Assembly (NCBI GenBank): GCA_017430985.1
Contig: JAFRLZ010000034.1
Span: 1-42,529, forward strand
DNA: 42,529 nucleotides
Direction of reading: 5' to 3'
From: Oscillospiraceae bacterium
GTDB taxonomy: Bacteria > Bacillota > Clostridia > Oscillospirales > Oscillospiraceae
Positions 1 through 7,655 of this stretch are shown in pieces (position 1 is the stretch's first letter; each line of letters opens with the position of its first letter). The notes below the pieces were generated by a model. That model saw nothing but the letters and a program-made list of their open reading frames with translations, did not search any database and was not told where the DNA came from. The position numbers were made by a program, and so were the translations under genes.

Positions 1-1095
1 CCCGACTACCGACATATCGCCCACGAAGATATTCCAGAGCTGCGGGAGCTCGTCCAAACGCAGCTTGCGGATCGTCCGTCCGATCGGAGTGATCCGGTCG
101 TCCTTGTCGCCGGTGCTGAGGCGCGCAACGCCGTCCTTTTCCGCGTCCACACGCATGGAGCGGAACTTGAGGATCTTAAATTCCTTTCCGTCCTTGGTCA
201 GGCGCGTCTGTTTGTAAAAGGCCGGACCGCCGTCATAGAAATGGATCGCCAGGCCAGTGACCAGCATGACAGGGCTCAGCAAAATAAGCGCCAGGCCGGA
301 TGACAGGATGTCGAAAGCGCGCTTGATGATCGCGTATTCCGGGTTCAGCACCTTGCGGTTCACATACAACACCGGGGAATCAAAGGAACGTACATGAACG
401 GCCTCCTGCATGATCGCGTCACCGACATGGGGAAGAAAGAGGCCGTGGATGCGGTTTTCTTTGCAGTATTTCAGGATCCCGTTGCGGCAGCGGGAGTTCA
501 CGCCGGCGACGAAGATCGCGTCATAACCCTCCAGATGCTCCTGCAGATCCGTGAAGGAACCGTCGTACTGCAGTTCGTCTGTGATCTCATACAGGCGCTC
601 CGTCGGCTTTCCTCTGATTGTGCCAAAGCGCTGCTTGTCCAGCTGATTGCGATAGACCAGCAGCGTTTTTCTTCTCGGGTTGAGCTTGAAGTAATACAGG
701 CTCACAAAATACGACCAGGCGACGTCCAGCACAAGCTGAAGAGCAAGCATGGGAATAAAGATCCATGGGTTTCGAAAATGACTCCAGCTGATCGAAACGG
801 CAAAGTATATGATTACAATGCTGAAAAACTGGGAGAGGATCTGCCCGAACACCAGTGCGCGGATCCGCGAATAACCGAGCATATAGGCGTTATAGGTCCG
901 GTTGAACCAAAACAGCAGCAGCGCATAGCCGCCCGCGACGAAATAGTTGTAGCGGAATCCGACTCCTCCCAGTTCGGTAAGGCTTGGATACCGGAACAGC
1001 AGCCAGGCGACGAAAAACAGCGCAACCGACACAAGCAGGTGCAGCAGCTTCATCCAAAGCAGTTTATATGTGTTTTTTTCATGACGCCAGTCCAT
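1..1095 (-). CDS. Polyprenyl glycosylphosphotransferase (priming sugar transferase), 3' end cut by window
   Basis: The enzyme transfers a sugar-1-phosphate from a nucleotide sugar to undecaprenyl phosphate at the inner face of the membrane and so starts exopolysaccharide repeat-unit assembly. The frame is open from 1095 to base 1. It shows four hydrophobic N-terminal segments, a soluble middle, and a fifth hydrophobic segment followed by the family signature: KQTRLTKDGKEFKILKFRSM, then a DELPQLWN stretch, then GDMSVVG at the edge. The start at 1095 is chosen because GGGAG lies 8 bases before it; an in-frame ATG at 1110 lacks such a site. It is the last visible gene of the minus-strand capsule operon, 254 bases after the LCP gene. 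The sugar cannot be told from sequence. Confidence 0.93.
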   Translation of the reverse strand, partial: MDWRHEKNTYKLLWMKLLHLLVSVALFFVAWLLFRYPSLTELGGVGFRYNYFVAGGYALLLFWFNRTYNAYMLGYSRIRALVFGQILSQFFSIVIIYFAVSISWSHFRNPWIFIPMLALQLVLDVAWSYFVSLYYFKLNPRRKTLLVYRNQLDKQRFGTIRGKPTERLYEITDELQYDGSFTDLQEHLEGYDAIFVAGVNSRCRNGILKYCKENRIHGLFLPHVGDAIMQEAVHVRSFDSPVLYVNRKVLNPEYAIIKRAFDILSSGLALILLSPVMLVTGLAIHFYDGGPAFYKQTRLTKDGKEFKILKFRSMRVDAEKDGVARLSTGDKDDRITPIGRTIRKLRLDELPQLWNIFVGDMSVVG

Positions 1096-1349
1096 GCTCT
1101 CAACTCCCATTTTCGCAGCCCTTGCCGCACCGCGATTATGCCGTATATGCTTTTTTCACGTCTTTCCCCGACATGCGTCAGTCTTCTCTCCAAACTTTGC
1201 CGAAAGTGCATCCGTCAGAGAAAACTCACGCAAACCGCGGAATATCTCGGTTTAGTTTGCAAATACTGGTCTGAATTGTTGTTCTCAAAATGCAAAACTG
1301 CAGCCGAAGGATGCCGATGCAGCCCCCGACTGCTTGTTTCCTGGCATGT
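1096..1349. other. Intergenic gap inside capsule locus
   Basis: This 254-base gap separates the LCP ligase from the priming transferase and is much less GC-rich than its neighbours. I see no reading frame with a ribosome binding site on either strand. A CATAAT-like -10 on the minus strand near 1133-1138 has no good -35 partner, and the hairpin near 1290-1315 is imperfect. It may hold a secondary promoter or an mRNA processing site, but nothing can be called. Confidence 0.4.
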
Positions 1350-2378
1350 TCAGCCAACTTCCTCACAGCGCCTGAAGAACAGGCGGATCACCAGCTCCTG
1401 AAGAGCCGCGTCATCTGTGTGATATTCCATGAAGCGTTCGCCCTTGACCGCCTCTCCTGCAACGGTGTGGATGGTCGTAAAGCGGTAGTCCTTCATGCGC
1501 TCGGACAGGTTGGACAACTGCGTGGTCGTCAGGTCCGAAACGCTGTAATCAGAAAGGCTGGAGGCCAGCCGCCGGCCGAAGCTGTCGCTGCTCCGCAGCT
1601 GCTCGGACAACTGCCGATAGAGCGCATAAATGTACTCGCGCTGCCGGTTCATACGGCTCAGATTGCTCTGATCGCCGACGCCGCCGCGCGAGCGGACGAA
1701 GGTCAGGGCCTGCTGACCCACGAGCCGGACGTCTTTCCCCTGCTCCAGCGCAGGATCGACGGCGGAAAAATCATCGTCGACATGGACCGTCACGCCGCCC
1801 GCCAGATCGTTGAGCACAGGGATCGCGTCCATGGTGATGGAGAAATAGTGATCGATCGGAATATGATACAGATAATCGGAGACAGCCTCCAGCGTGTTGC
1901 GGCAGCTGTCCTTGCCGCCGCTGCCGTAGGTATGCGCCAGTGCGATCTGCGCTTTGACGGTCCCGAGCCGTTGGCCGCCGATCCCCAGGCGCTGGATCTC
2001 CGTCATGGTGTCCCGGTTGATGTGGACGGCGCAGCTGCTCTCCGAGGACTTGTCCACGACCATTAGAAAGATGAAATCCGCCTGCTGGTTGTTGATATAG
2101 GCCTCCGGATCGCTCAGCGTATCCGTGAATTTGTCGAGTCCGAGGATCAGATAGGTCTCGAGATCGTCTCGCAGCCGATAGCTCTCTCCCTGATAAGTGA
2201 CCGTCAGGCGGCCGGGGATCTCGTCTTCCGTCCCGGCCGCCTCAACGGCTTCCTTTTCTTGCTGGGAGCGTTCCCACTGATGTATCCCGAAAAAGCCCCC
2301 TCCGATCGCCACCAGCAAAAGGATGGCGATCAGAGCGGGGCTGCGTTTCTTATGCCCTTTTTTGCTTGCGCCGGGCAT
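1350..2378 (-). CDS. LytR-CpsA-Psr (LCP) family glycopolymer ligase
   Basis: LCP enzymes move undecaprenyl-linked glycopolymers onto peptidoglycan outside the membrane, so this protein probably fixes the capsule made by the operon to the wall. The 342-residue product has a basic N-terminus, one signal-anchor helix at about residues 15-31, and an extracellular LCP domain. The INRDTM segment and the VRSRGG...DQSNLSRMNRQ segment match the Arg/Asp residues that bind the polyprenyl pyrophosphate in the family. It begins 10 bases after the surface-protein stop and has no clear Shine-Dalgarno, so coupled translation is likely. Family assignment is firm; the exact polymer is inferred from context. 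Confidence 0.93.
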   Translation of the reverse strand: MPGASKKGHKKRSPALIAILLLVAIGGGFFGIHQWERSQQEKEAVEAAGTEDEIPGRLTVTYQGESYRLRDDLETYLILGLDKFTDTLSDPEAYINNQQADFIFLMVVDKSSESSCAVHINRDTMTEIQRLGIGGQRLGTVKAQIALAHTYGSGGKDSCRNTLEAVSDYLYHIPIDHYFSITMDAIPVLNDLAGGVTVHVDDDFSAVDPALEQGKDVRLVGQQALTFVRSRGGVGDQSNLSRMNRQREYIYALYRQLSEQLRSSDSFGRRLASSLSDYSVSDLTTTQLSNLSERMKDYRFTTIHTVAGEAVKGERFMEYHTDDAALQELVIRLFFRRCEEVG

Positions 2379-2387
2379 GCGGGGAAA

Positions 2388-3017
2388 TCAGGCCTTGACC
2401 TTGCGGCTCTTGGTGAAGAAGTAGCCGGCGGCGATCGCGAAGACCGCGGCGGCGACGACGAAGCCGATGGAGACGGTCTCGCCGGTCTGCGCGGAGGTGG
2501 CGGGCTCGGCGGCGACGATGATCGCGTAGGCGCCCAGCTCGTCGATGGAGTAGCTCAGCTCGTTGTCCTTGACCTCGGCGTCGACCCAGGTCCACTCGCC
2601 GTCAACATAGTGGAGCAGCGCGACGAAATCGTCCAGGAACTCGTCCTTCATGACGATGCCGACAGGGAAGCTGACTTCCTGGGTGGCGCTGATGTCGAAC
2701 AGGTCGCTCGCGGCGACGCTCTTGTCGCCGGCGGCTTCCTTCAGCTCAGCGTTGACGCCGGCCAGCTCGGGAGCCTTCCGCAGAGAATCGAAGGCCTTCT
2801 CAAGGTTCTCCTTCTTGCTGTCGTCCAGCTTCTCGCGGTCGATGTACGGGGTGATGACGATGATGCCGCTGGCGTCGTTGCCGTTGGCGTCCTTCGCGGA
2901 GGAGAGTTCGGGCGCGCCGGCGTTGGCGACGCTGTTGATGAAGTTGTCGGCAAAAGCCGCGGCGGAGAGGCTGACCAGAAGCATGACGGCCAGCAGGAAT
3001 GCAAAGATCTTTTTCAT
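2388..3017 (-). CDS. Small surface protein with QTGE-type C-terminal sorting signal
   Basis: The 209-residue protein has a signal peptide (KK, then a hydrophobic run ending AAAFA), about 150 residues of acidic mixed sequence, and a C-terminal sorting signal: SAQTGE, a hydrophobic helix of about 20 residues, then KSRKVKA. This is the layout of a sortase substrate, with a QTG-type motif in place of LPXTG. The next gene upstream is a class B sortase, which makes it the likely substrate. The middle recalls small clostridial wall-anchored proteins of unknown role. The start at 3017 is chosen because AAAGGA lies upstream; the frame extends to a TTG at 3035 that overlaps that site. Confidence 0.85.
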   Translation of the reverse strand: MKKIFAFLLAVMLLVSLSAAAFADNFINSVANAGAPELSSAKDANGNDASGIIVITPYIDREKLDDSKKENLEKAFDSLRKAPELAGVNAELKEAAGDKSVAASDLFDISATQEVSFPVGIVMKDEFLDDFVALLHYVDGEWTWVDAEVKDNELSYSIDELGAYAIIVAAEPATSAQTGETVSIGFVVAAAVFAIAAGYFFTKSRKVKA

Positions 3018-3059
3018 GGTGTTTCGTCCTTTCAAAAAAGTAATAACAAAATCTATATG

Positions 3060-3836
3060 TCAGCTGATCTCATAGATCAGCCTGGCAACAACGATGAAGC
3101 GCTGGAGTTCGTCTGCGATCAGGCAGGTGGAGAGCACCAGCAGGTGGTCATCCTCCGTGATCTCCGTGGAATTGTCATAGATTCTTGCGAAGGAGTGGAC
3201 CTCCGAGACGCGCTCTGCGAAGGCCGGGATGTCACTGGCATCGACGAAGCGGCGGTAGTAGTTCAGGATATGCAGGTCGCTGAAGGGCGTTGCCGCGAAA
3301 ACCTGAAAATGCAGCTCCCGCGTCGGCGTATAGACGATGATCTCGTCCAGATTGCGCAGGCTCTCCCATGAGGCGTAGAGCTTTTCCAGCTGACCGAACA
3401 TCTCGCCGGAACGCATCCTGTGCCCGTAGATCACCGTTACGGGATCGGCAAACAGTGTATCGTTGTAAAGGTACTCTGTGAACAGGCAGCCGTTTTCGTC
3501 GACCTGACGGTCCACGCTGTGGACCAGATAATAGTCGTTGTCTCCCCGAACGCTCTGCAGGACCGGGTGATTGATCTCCGTTCCCGGGATATAGATCCAC
3601 GCGTAGATGTCCTCGTTGAGGGCCTTCAGCGCTTCAAAGTCGATCGGGCTGACATACTCTTCCGGGATCTCCGCCTCCTCGTCGTGCAGCAGCGTCACCG
3701 ATTGCTCGGCGATCGCCTCCGTTGACTCGCGCACCAGCGCGGGACTCCTCGGCGAAGAAGCAGGCAGGCTTTTCACAATACAGAACGCACATGCCACGAG
3801 GCAGGCGATCCCGGCTGCGAAGTAACCCCTTCTCAT
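3060..3836 (-). CDS. Class B sortase
   Basis: Sortases are membrane cysteine transpeptidases that cut a C-terminal sorting motif and join the protein to the wall or to another protein. The 258-residue product has an N-terminal signal anchor (about residues 5-23) and a sortase barrel with the expected residues: His139 in VIYGHRMRSG, Cys238 in LVLSTC and Arg246 in RFIVVAR. The insertion between the His and Cys strands and the overall length fit class B. It lies between the CpsB phosphatase (7-base gap) and a protein with a QTGE sorting signal, so both are probably expressed with the capsule genes. The start has a GGAAAG-rich site upstream. Confidence 0.93.
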   Translation of the reverse strand: MRRGYFAAGIACLVACAFCIVKSLPASSPRSPALVRESTEAIAEQSVTLLHDEEAEIPEEYVSPIDFEALKALNEDIYAWIYIPGTEINHPVLQSVRGDNDYYLVHSVDRQVDENGCLFTEYLYNDTLFADPVTVIYGHRMRSGEMFGQLEKLYASWESLRNLDEIIVYTPTRELHFQVFAATPFSDLHILNYYRRFVDASDIPAFAERVSEVHSFARIYDNSTEITEDDHLLVLSTCLIADELQRFIVVARLIYEIS

Positions 3837-3843
3837 ACGATAT

Positions 3844-4545
3844 TCAGCTTCTTTCCTTTCCGAGGATCATGTCCCCAAGAGTATCGATCTCTTCCAGATA
3901 CTTTCGGCCAAGATGCTTTTCGATCATGGCCCGCGCCTCGCCCATACGGGGCGGGCGGCTCGTCGTGTTGTGGCAATCGCTGCCGAGAAGATGGATCCGC
4001 CCCTCCTTCAGCAGACGCAGCGCCTTGCGCCGCGTCTGCAGCGGGAGGAAGAAATCCGCGTTGGCCTGCATCAGCACGCCCTCCGCCAGAAAGTCGTCCC
4101 ACACGAAGGCCGGCTGCTGATAATAATAGCGTTCGATGTGCGCCAGCAGCAGAGTGAAGCGCCCCGAGCGCGCGATCTCGCGGACCTCGCGGATCATATA
4201 CTCGCTCCACGCGCTGAAAGGCATTTCCAGAAGCAGGAGGTCCGTCCCTTCCAGGCAGAGCTCCGGCAGCTTCTCCATACGGCTGACGCCGGGGAAGTAC
4301 AGGACCTCCGCGCCCAAGAGGATCCGCGGCGCGGTCTCGTCGAGCTCGGCCGTCAGCCTCTCCCAGGCCTCCTGCCGCCGCTGCAGATACCGCTCCGGCG
4401 TGCGCTCCATGGCGTAAAAGTGAGAGGTCGCCGCGACGGTATCTGCGCCCTGAGATCTGAGCGCTTCGAGCATCTGCCGGCTCATCGCCGCATCCTTGCT
4501 GCCGTCGTCGATGCCGGGGAGGACATGGCTGTGAAAATCGATCAT
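3844..4545 (-). CDS. CpsB/YwqE-type tyrosine-protein phosphatase (PHP domain)
   Basis: This metal-dependent phosphatase removes phosphate from the tyrosine tail of the CpsD kinase and so sets polymer length and output. The 233-residue product carries the PHP-family metal ligands: DFHSHVLPGIDDG at the N-terminus, a TSHFY segment near residue 60, HIERYY in the middle and GSDCHN near residue 190. Its ATG overlaps the stop of the kinase gene by four bases, which suggests coupled translation. Kinase, adaptor and phosphatase together form the standard Gram-positive phosphoregulatory module. Confidence 0.95.
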   Translation of the reverse strand: MIDFHSHVLPGIDDGSKDAAMSRQMLEALRSQGADTVAATSHFYAMERTPERYLQRRQEAWERLTAELDETAPRILLGAEVLYFPGVSRMEKLPELCLEGTDLLLLEMPFSAWSEYMIREVREIARSGRFTLLLAHIERYYYQQPAFVWDDFLAEGVLMQANADFFLPLQTRRKALRLLKEGRIHLLGSDCHNTTSRPPRMGEARAMIEKHLGRKYLEEIDTLGDMILGKERS

Positions 4546-5399
4546 TCGGATTTCTCTTGCCCGTCCGCCGGATCATCGTTGGAGAGCGGCGTGCTCTCCT
4601 CGGCCGTGGCCGCGCGGAAGGCCTTTTCATTTTTCCCGCCGGAGCGGCTGTCGGCGTAACCGTAGCCGTAGCCATAGCCGTAACCATAGCCGTAGCCGTA
4701 GCTTTTGCTGTAGTGCTTGTAGGTGCTCCCGCCCACGGCGGTGTCGGTCATGACAAAGCCGAGGATCTTGGCGTTGAGCTTGTGGACCTGGTACATGCAG
4801 CTGTTGAGTTCGCGGCGCGCGGTGAAGTTCTCGCGGACCACGACGATCAAACCGTCCGTCCAGGGGGAGATCGCCAGGGCGTCCGTAACGATCCCGACGG
4901 GCGGGAGGTCGATGATGATGACGTCAAAGACGTCGGCATAGCGCTCCAGAAGCGAGCGCATCCGCTCGGAGCCCAGGAGCTCGGAGGGGTTCGGCGGGAT
5001 ATCGCCGGCTGGCAGCACATACCAGTTCCGGAAGAGCTTGGAAGGCCGCACGCACTCGTTCTCGCCGCTGAGGCCGGCCATCAGGTTCGACAGGCCGGGC
5101 GTCCCTACCATGCCCAGCTTGACCGCCACGCTGGGCAGGCGCATATCCGCGTCGATCAGCAGGATGTTTTTGCCGGATTCCGCGAAGGTGTAGGCCAGGT
5201 TGACGGAGGTCGTGGATTTGCCCTCGCCGCGCACCGAACTCGTCACGCCGATGATCTGGCACTTTTTATCGGCCAGCGCAAAGTTCAGATTGGTGCGCAG
5301 CAGCTTGTAGGCCTCGGCCGCCGCGAAGGACAGCTCCGGGCCGATCATGCCCTTCTGCTGGCGCGGGGTCTTGGCGACGGCGTCGTTTTTCTTGGACAT
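4542..5399 (-). CDS. CpsD/CapB-type bacterial tyrosine kinase (BY-kinase)
   Basis: The cytoplasmic kinase autophosphorylates on a C-terminal tyrosine cluster when stimulated by the membrane adaptor encoded just upstream. The 285-residue product has the BY-kinase motifs: Walker A around SSVRGEGKST (Lys61), Walker A' LLIDADMR (about 80-87) and Walker B VIIIDLPPV (about 160-168). The tail holds ten tyrosines between residues 227 and 248, eight of them in an unbroken Tyr-Gly alternation. Its start overlaps the adaptor stop by one base and its stop overlaps the phosphatase start by four. The low-complexity tail is encoded by a hexanucleotide repeat (see repeat entry). Confidence 0.96.
   Translation of the reverse strand: MSKKNDAVAKTPRQQKGMIGPELSFAAAEAYKLLRTNLNFALADKKCQIIGVTSSVRGEGKSTTSVNLAYTFAESGKNILLIDADMRLPSVAVKLGMVGTPGLSNLMAGLSGENECVRPSKLFRNWYVLPAGDIPPNPSELLGSERMRSLLERYADVFDVIIIDLPPVGIVTDALAISPWTDGLIVVVRENFTARRELNSCMYQVHKLNAKILGFVMTDTAVGGSTYKHYSKSYGYGYGYGYGYGYGYADSRSGGKNEKAFRAATAEESTPLSNDDPADGQEKSE
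4657..4702 (-). repeat. Tyr-Gly hexanucleotide repeat in kinase tail
   Basis: The minus strand reads TAY-GGY units in tandem, giving eight tyrosines alternating with glycine. Tyrosine and glycine codons vary at the third base, so the tract is not a perfect repeat. It is still short and periodic enough that slipped-strand gain or loss of six-base units would change the number of phosphorylatable tyrosines without shifting the frame. Confidence 0.8.
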
Positions 5400-6169
5400 C
5401 AGGCTACGCCCCCTTTCTTCGCTTTCTCGGAGGCTCCGTAATATCCGTATTTGCCGTACTTGCCGGAGCCTCTGGCTGTCAGATCGGGGATCGAAGCCAG
5501 AAGCGGCTCGTTGAAGTTCTGCAGGATGTAATCCTCGTCGTGGATCACGTCGTCAAAGAAGCTGATGATCAGAATGACCGCGCTGCACAGCACGGCGCCG
5601 AGCAGGAAGCCGATGGCCGCGTACTTGGTGTAGCTGGGTGAGACGCGCGCATGCGGCGTGACCGCATAGTCCACGACCACGACCGAGCTGTTGCTGACGA
5701 TGTCCGAGATCTTGGCCGGCAGGATCGTCGCAATGACGTTCGCGAGGTTTCGCGCCTCCTCGGGGTTGGTGGAGCGGACCGTCACCTGGAACAGGCCGGT
5801 GGAATTGACCGCCTTGGCAGAGACCATCTGCCGCAGCTGCTCATAGGTGTAGTTCACGCCGCTCTCTTCGATCACCTGTTCCATGTTGGCGCGCGACTGC
5901 ATGATCGCCACATAGGTATCGACCAGATCGGCCGCGGCGTTCAGCTCGCCGGTGCTGATGCGCACGGCGCTGCTGAGCGAGAAGGTGCTGTTGTTGACGT
6001 AGAAGAGGGCGTTGGCTTCATATTTCGGCGTCACGAACATCCGCGCGTAGAAAAACAGCAGCACAGCGCCGATCATCGCGACGATCAAAATCAGGACGAT
6101 ATATTTCCATAGGAGACGGAACACCTGCAGAAGGTCGATCGTCAGTTCTTCGTCTGTTTTCTTTCCCAT
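5399..6169 (-). CDS. CpsC/Wzz-type chain-length determinant and kinase activator
   Basis: This membrane adaptor of the polysaccharide co-polymerase family activates the CpsD kinase and controls chain length. The 256-residue protein has two transmembrane helices (about residues 22-44 and 172-197) around an extracellular domain, the short Gram-positive form of the family. The cytoplasmic C-terminus ends with a Tyr/Gly/Lys-rich segment (GKYGKYGYYG), unusual because the tyrosine cluster normally belongs to the kinase alone. The stop overlaps the kinase ATG by one base (TGATG). Confidence 0.93.
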   Translation of the reverse strand: MGKKTDEELTIDLLQVFRLLWKYIVLILIVAMIGAVLLFFYARMFVTPKYEANALFYVNNSTFSLSSAVRISTGELNAAADLVDTYVAIMQSRANMEQVIEESGVNYTYEQLRQMVSAKAVNSTGLFQVTVRSTNPEEARNLANVIATILPAKISDIVSNSSVVVVDYAVTPHARVSPSYTKYAAIGFLLGAVLCSAVILIISFFDDVIHDEDYILQNFNEPLLASIPDLTARGSGKYGKYGYYGASEKAKKGGVA

Positions 6170-6214
6170 AAGTCGTTCTCCATCCTCATTCGGCTGTCAG
6201 ACGCGCTTTGTCCG

Positions 6215-7258
6215 TCAGGAGCCGATCTGCCACTGATCGTAGAGCTCGCGGATCTGCTCGTCCAGCGCGGCGATCTGCGCGTCCAGCTCCTGCTGTTTCT
6301 CCAGGAGCTCGGCGGCCTGTGCGTTTTCGCTGCTCTGCAGCTGCACGTGCATCTCTTTGGCCTTCTCATAGGTGCAGGGCCGGATCAAGGGCTTTTCCAG
6401 CAGCTCCTCCGTGCTCTCCGTTTCGGCGTAGAGGCCGCCGTTCTGCACGACGCCGATCTCCTCTTTTTCCAGCATATCCGCCCAGGAATCGAGCACCGCC
6501 GTGAACGCTTCCTTGTCAAAGGCGTCCCAGAGATTGCTGAAGCTCATCGTATACGTCAGGTTCGCGCCGTCCGTGCGGGAAAGGAGCTCCATATCGGCAT
6601 TGACACCGGTATAGTTCCAGGGCATGGCGACCGTGTACCAGAATTCGCCCAGCGGATCCGTCACGCTGACGGCGCGGCCCGTCTCGCCGGGCAGAACGAC
6701 CGTCGTCACTCCATGCTCCCGGAGGATGTCGAGCATTGTTTCGCTGTATGTATTGTCGGGGAAATAGATCGCTGTGGGTCTGGTCAGACCGTCGCGGTCC
6801 AGGAACGCCTCCATCTGAACGAGCCAGCTGTTCAGGCTGTAGCCCTTCTCATAAACGTAGCAGTTGCCCCATCCGTCCTTGATCAGGTGCTGATACTGTT
6901 CGGGGCTGATCTGATGATGGCGCCCCGGATACTGGGCAATAGAGAGGCCCACGACCCCAACGGTCCCGTGATCGCGCATCACCGGGTACACGTCGGAAAA
7001 GAGCTTGGCGTCCAGTTCGCGGAATAGGATCTGCACGCTGGCAGGATCGCGCATCATCAAAGCGTAGTCCGAATCCAGCTGCTTCCGCTGGACGGCCAGC
7101 GCCTCCCGCTCCCGCTGGAGCGGCTCGACCTGCGTATACAGCTCGCGCATCCTGGCGTTGTCCTGCCGGTCGAAGCGGAGCAGATACCAGCCGCCGGCCG
7201 CGATCAGAAGCAGGACCAGAAGGATGGCGAGTATTCTGATGATTCTTCTCAATGTCAT
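6215..7258 (-). CDS. Membrane-anchored protein resembling a degenerate NodB-fold deacetylase, with C-terminal coiled coil
   Basis: This is the first gene of the capsule operon; GGAG stands 9 bases before its ATG. The 347-residue product has one N-terminal signal-anchor helix (about 8-27), a charged helical stretch (30-65), a globular region, and a Gln/Glu/Leu-rich predicted coiled coil at the end (about 300-345). The globular region follows the order of polysaccharide deacetylase (NodB) domains: a DVYPVMRDHG segment, a strand, SPEQYQHLIKDGW, then AIYFPDNTYSETMLDILREHG. The His-x3-His metal motif that normally follows the GW-like turn is missing, so it is probably not an active deacetylase. 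The fold call is by eye; the role is unknown. Confidence 0.6.
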   Translation of the reverse strand: MTLRRIIRILAILLVLLLIAAGGWYLLRFDRQDNARMRELYTQVEPLQREREALAVQRKQLDSDYALMMRDPASVQILFRELDAKLFSDVYPVMRDHGTVGVVGLSIAQYPGRHHQISPEQYQHLIKDGWGNCYVYEKGYSLNSWLVQMEAFLDRDGLTRPTAIYFPDNTYSETMLDILREHGVTTVVLPGETGRAVSVTDPLGEFWYTVAMPWNYTGVNADMELLSRTDGANLTYTMSFSNLWDAFDKEAFTAVLDSWADMLEKEEIGVVQNGGLYAETESTEELLEKPLIRPCTYEKAKEMHVQLQSSENAQAAELLEKQQELDAQIAALDEQIRELYDQWQIGS

Positions 7259-7381
7259 ATATCGTTATCTCCGTCGTTATAAGATGATGGGACGCGCCGC
7301 TTCCGCCGCTGAAATCCATCGAAAAATGTCGGGTTCAGACGCCTTCGGGCATAGTCCGCGACTTTAATGCAATCATGTTTG

Positions 7382-7410
7382 ATTATATCACGCTGCTTCA
7401 AATATTACAA
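7382..7410 (-). promoter_or_regulatory. Promoter of the capsule operon
   Basis: On the minus strand TTGTAA (7405-7410) is followed after 17 bases by a consensus TATAAT (7382-7387). It lies about 125 bases before the first capsule gene start, leaving a moderately long 5' leader. No operator repeat is evident next to it. Confidence 0.75.
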
Positions 7411-7593
7411 GGATAGTTTGTCGTGCAAATCTCATAATATTTGGAAAATGCGCCCGTTTTGTTTTGAGTGAAACCGCCAAGTTTCGCCGCGCCCTATCGA
7501 ATGGCTCGCCATGGAGCAGCGAGGGCGAGCTGTCGGCCTTTCCCGTCTGCACGGCAGTCCGCCGCGAAATCCGCCTTCTTTCGTCTTTTTCCG
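7411..7593. other. Divergent intergenic region, possible dispersed element
   Basis: The 397-base space between the divergent capsule operon and the DUF5058 gene contains two outward promoters. Between them is a stretch of about 150 bases (roughly 7440-7590) with strong coding-like bias but no ribosome binding site. Its minus-strand frames read QNGR/GRGETWRFHSKQ-like and AVQTGKADSS-like strings. I recall similar strings as short annotated 'hypothetical proteins' scattered through gut clostridial genomes, so it may be a dispersed intergenic repeat and not a gene. The recollection is unverified. Confidence 0.4.
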
Positions 7594-7622
7594 TTGCAAT
7601 CCGCCGGGATCTGATTTATACT
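7594..7622 (+). promoter_or_regulatory. Promoter of the DUF5058/M20 gene set
   Basis: TTGCAA (7594-7599), a 17-base spacer and TATACT (7617-7622) form a good housekeeping-type promoter, 34 bases before the ATG at 7656. An AAAGGGG ribosome site follows near 7642. Confidence 0.75.
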
Positions 7623-7655
7623 TTTTCATAAGTTATTCGTAAAAGGGGCGTTGAT

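Noticed and set aside
1140-1320. Promoter or terminator in the gap before the priming transferase
   Set aside because: The CATAAT-like -10 has no matching -35 and the hairpin near 1290-1315 pairs poorly.
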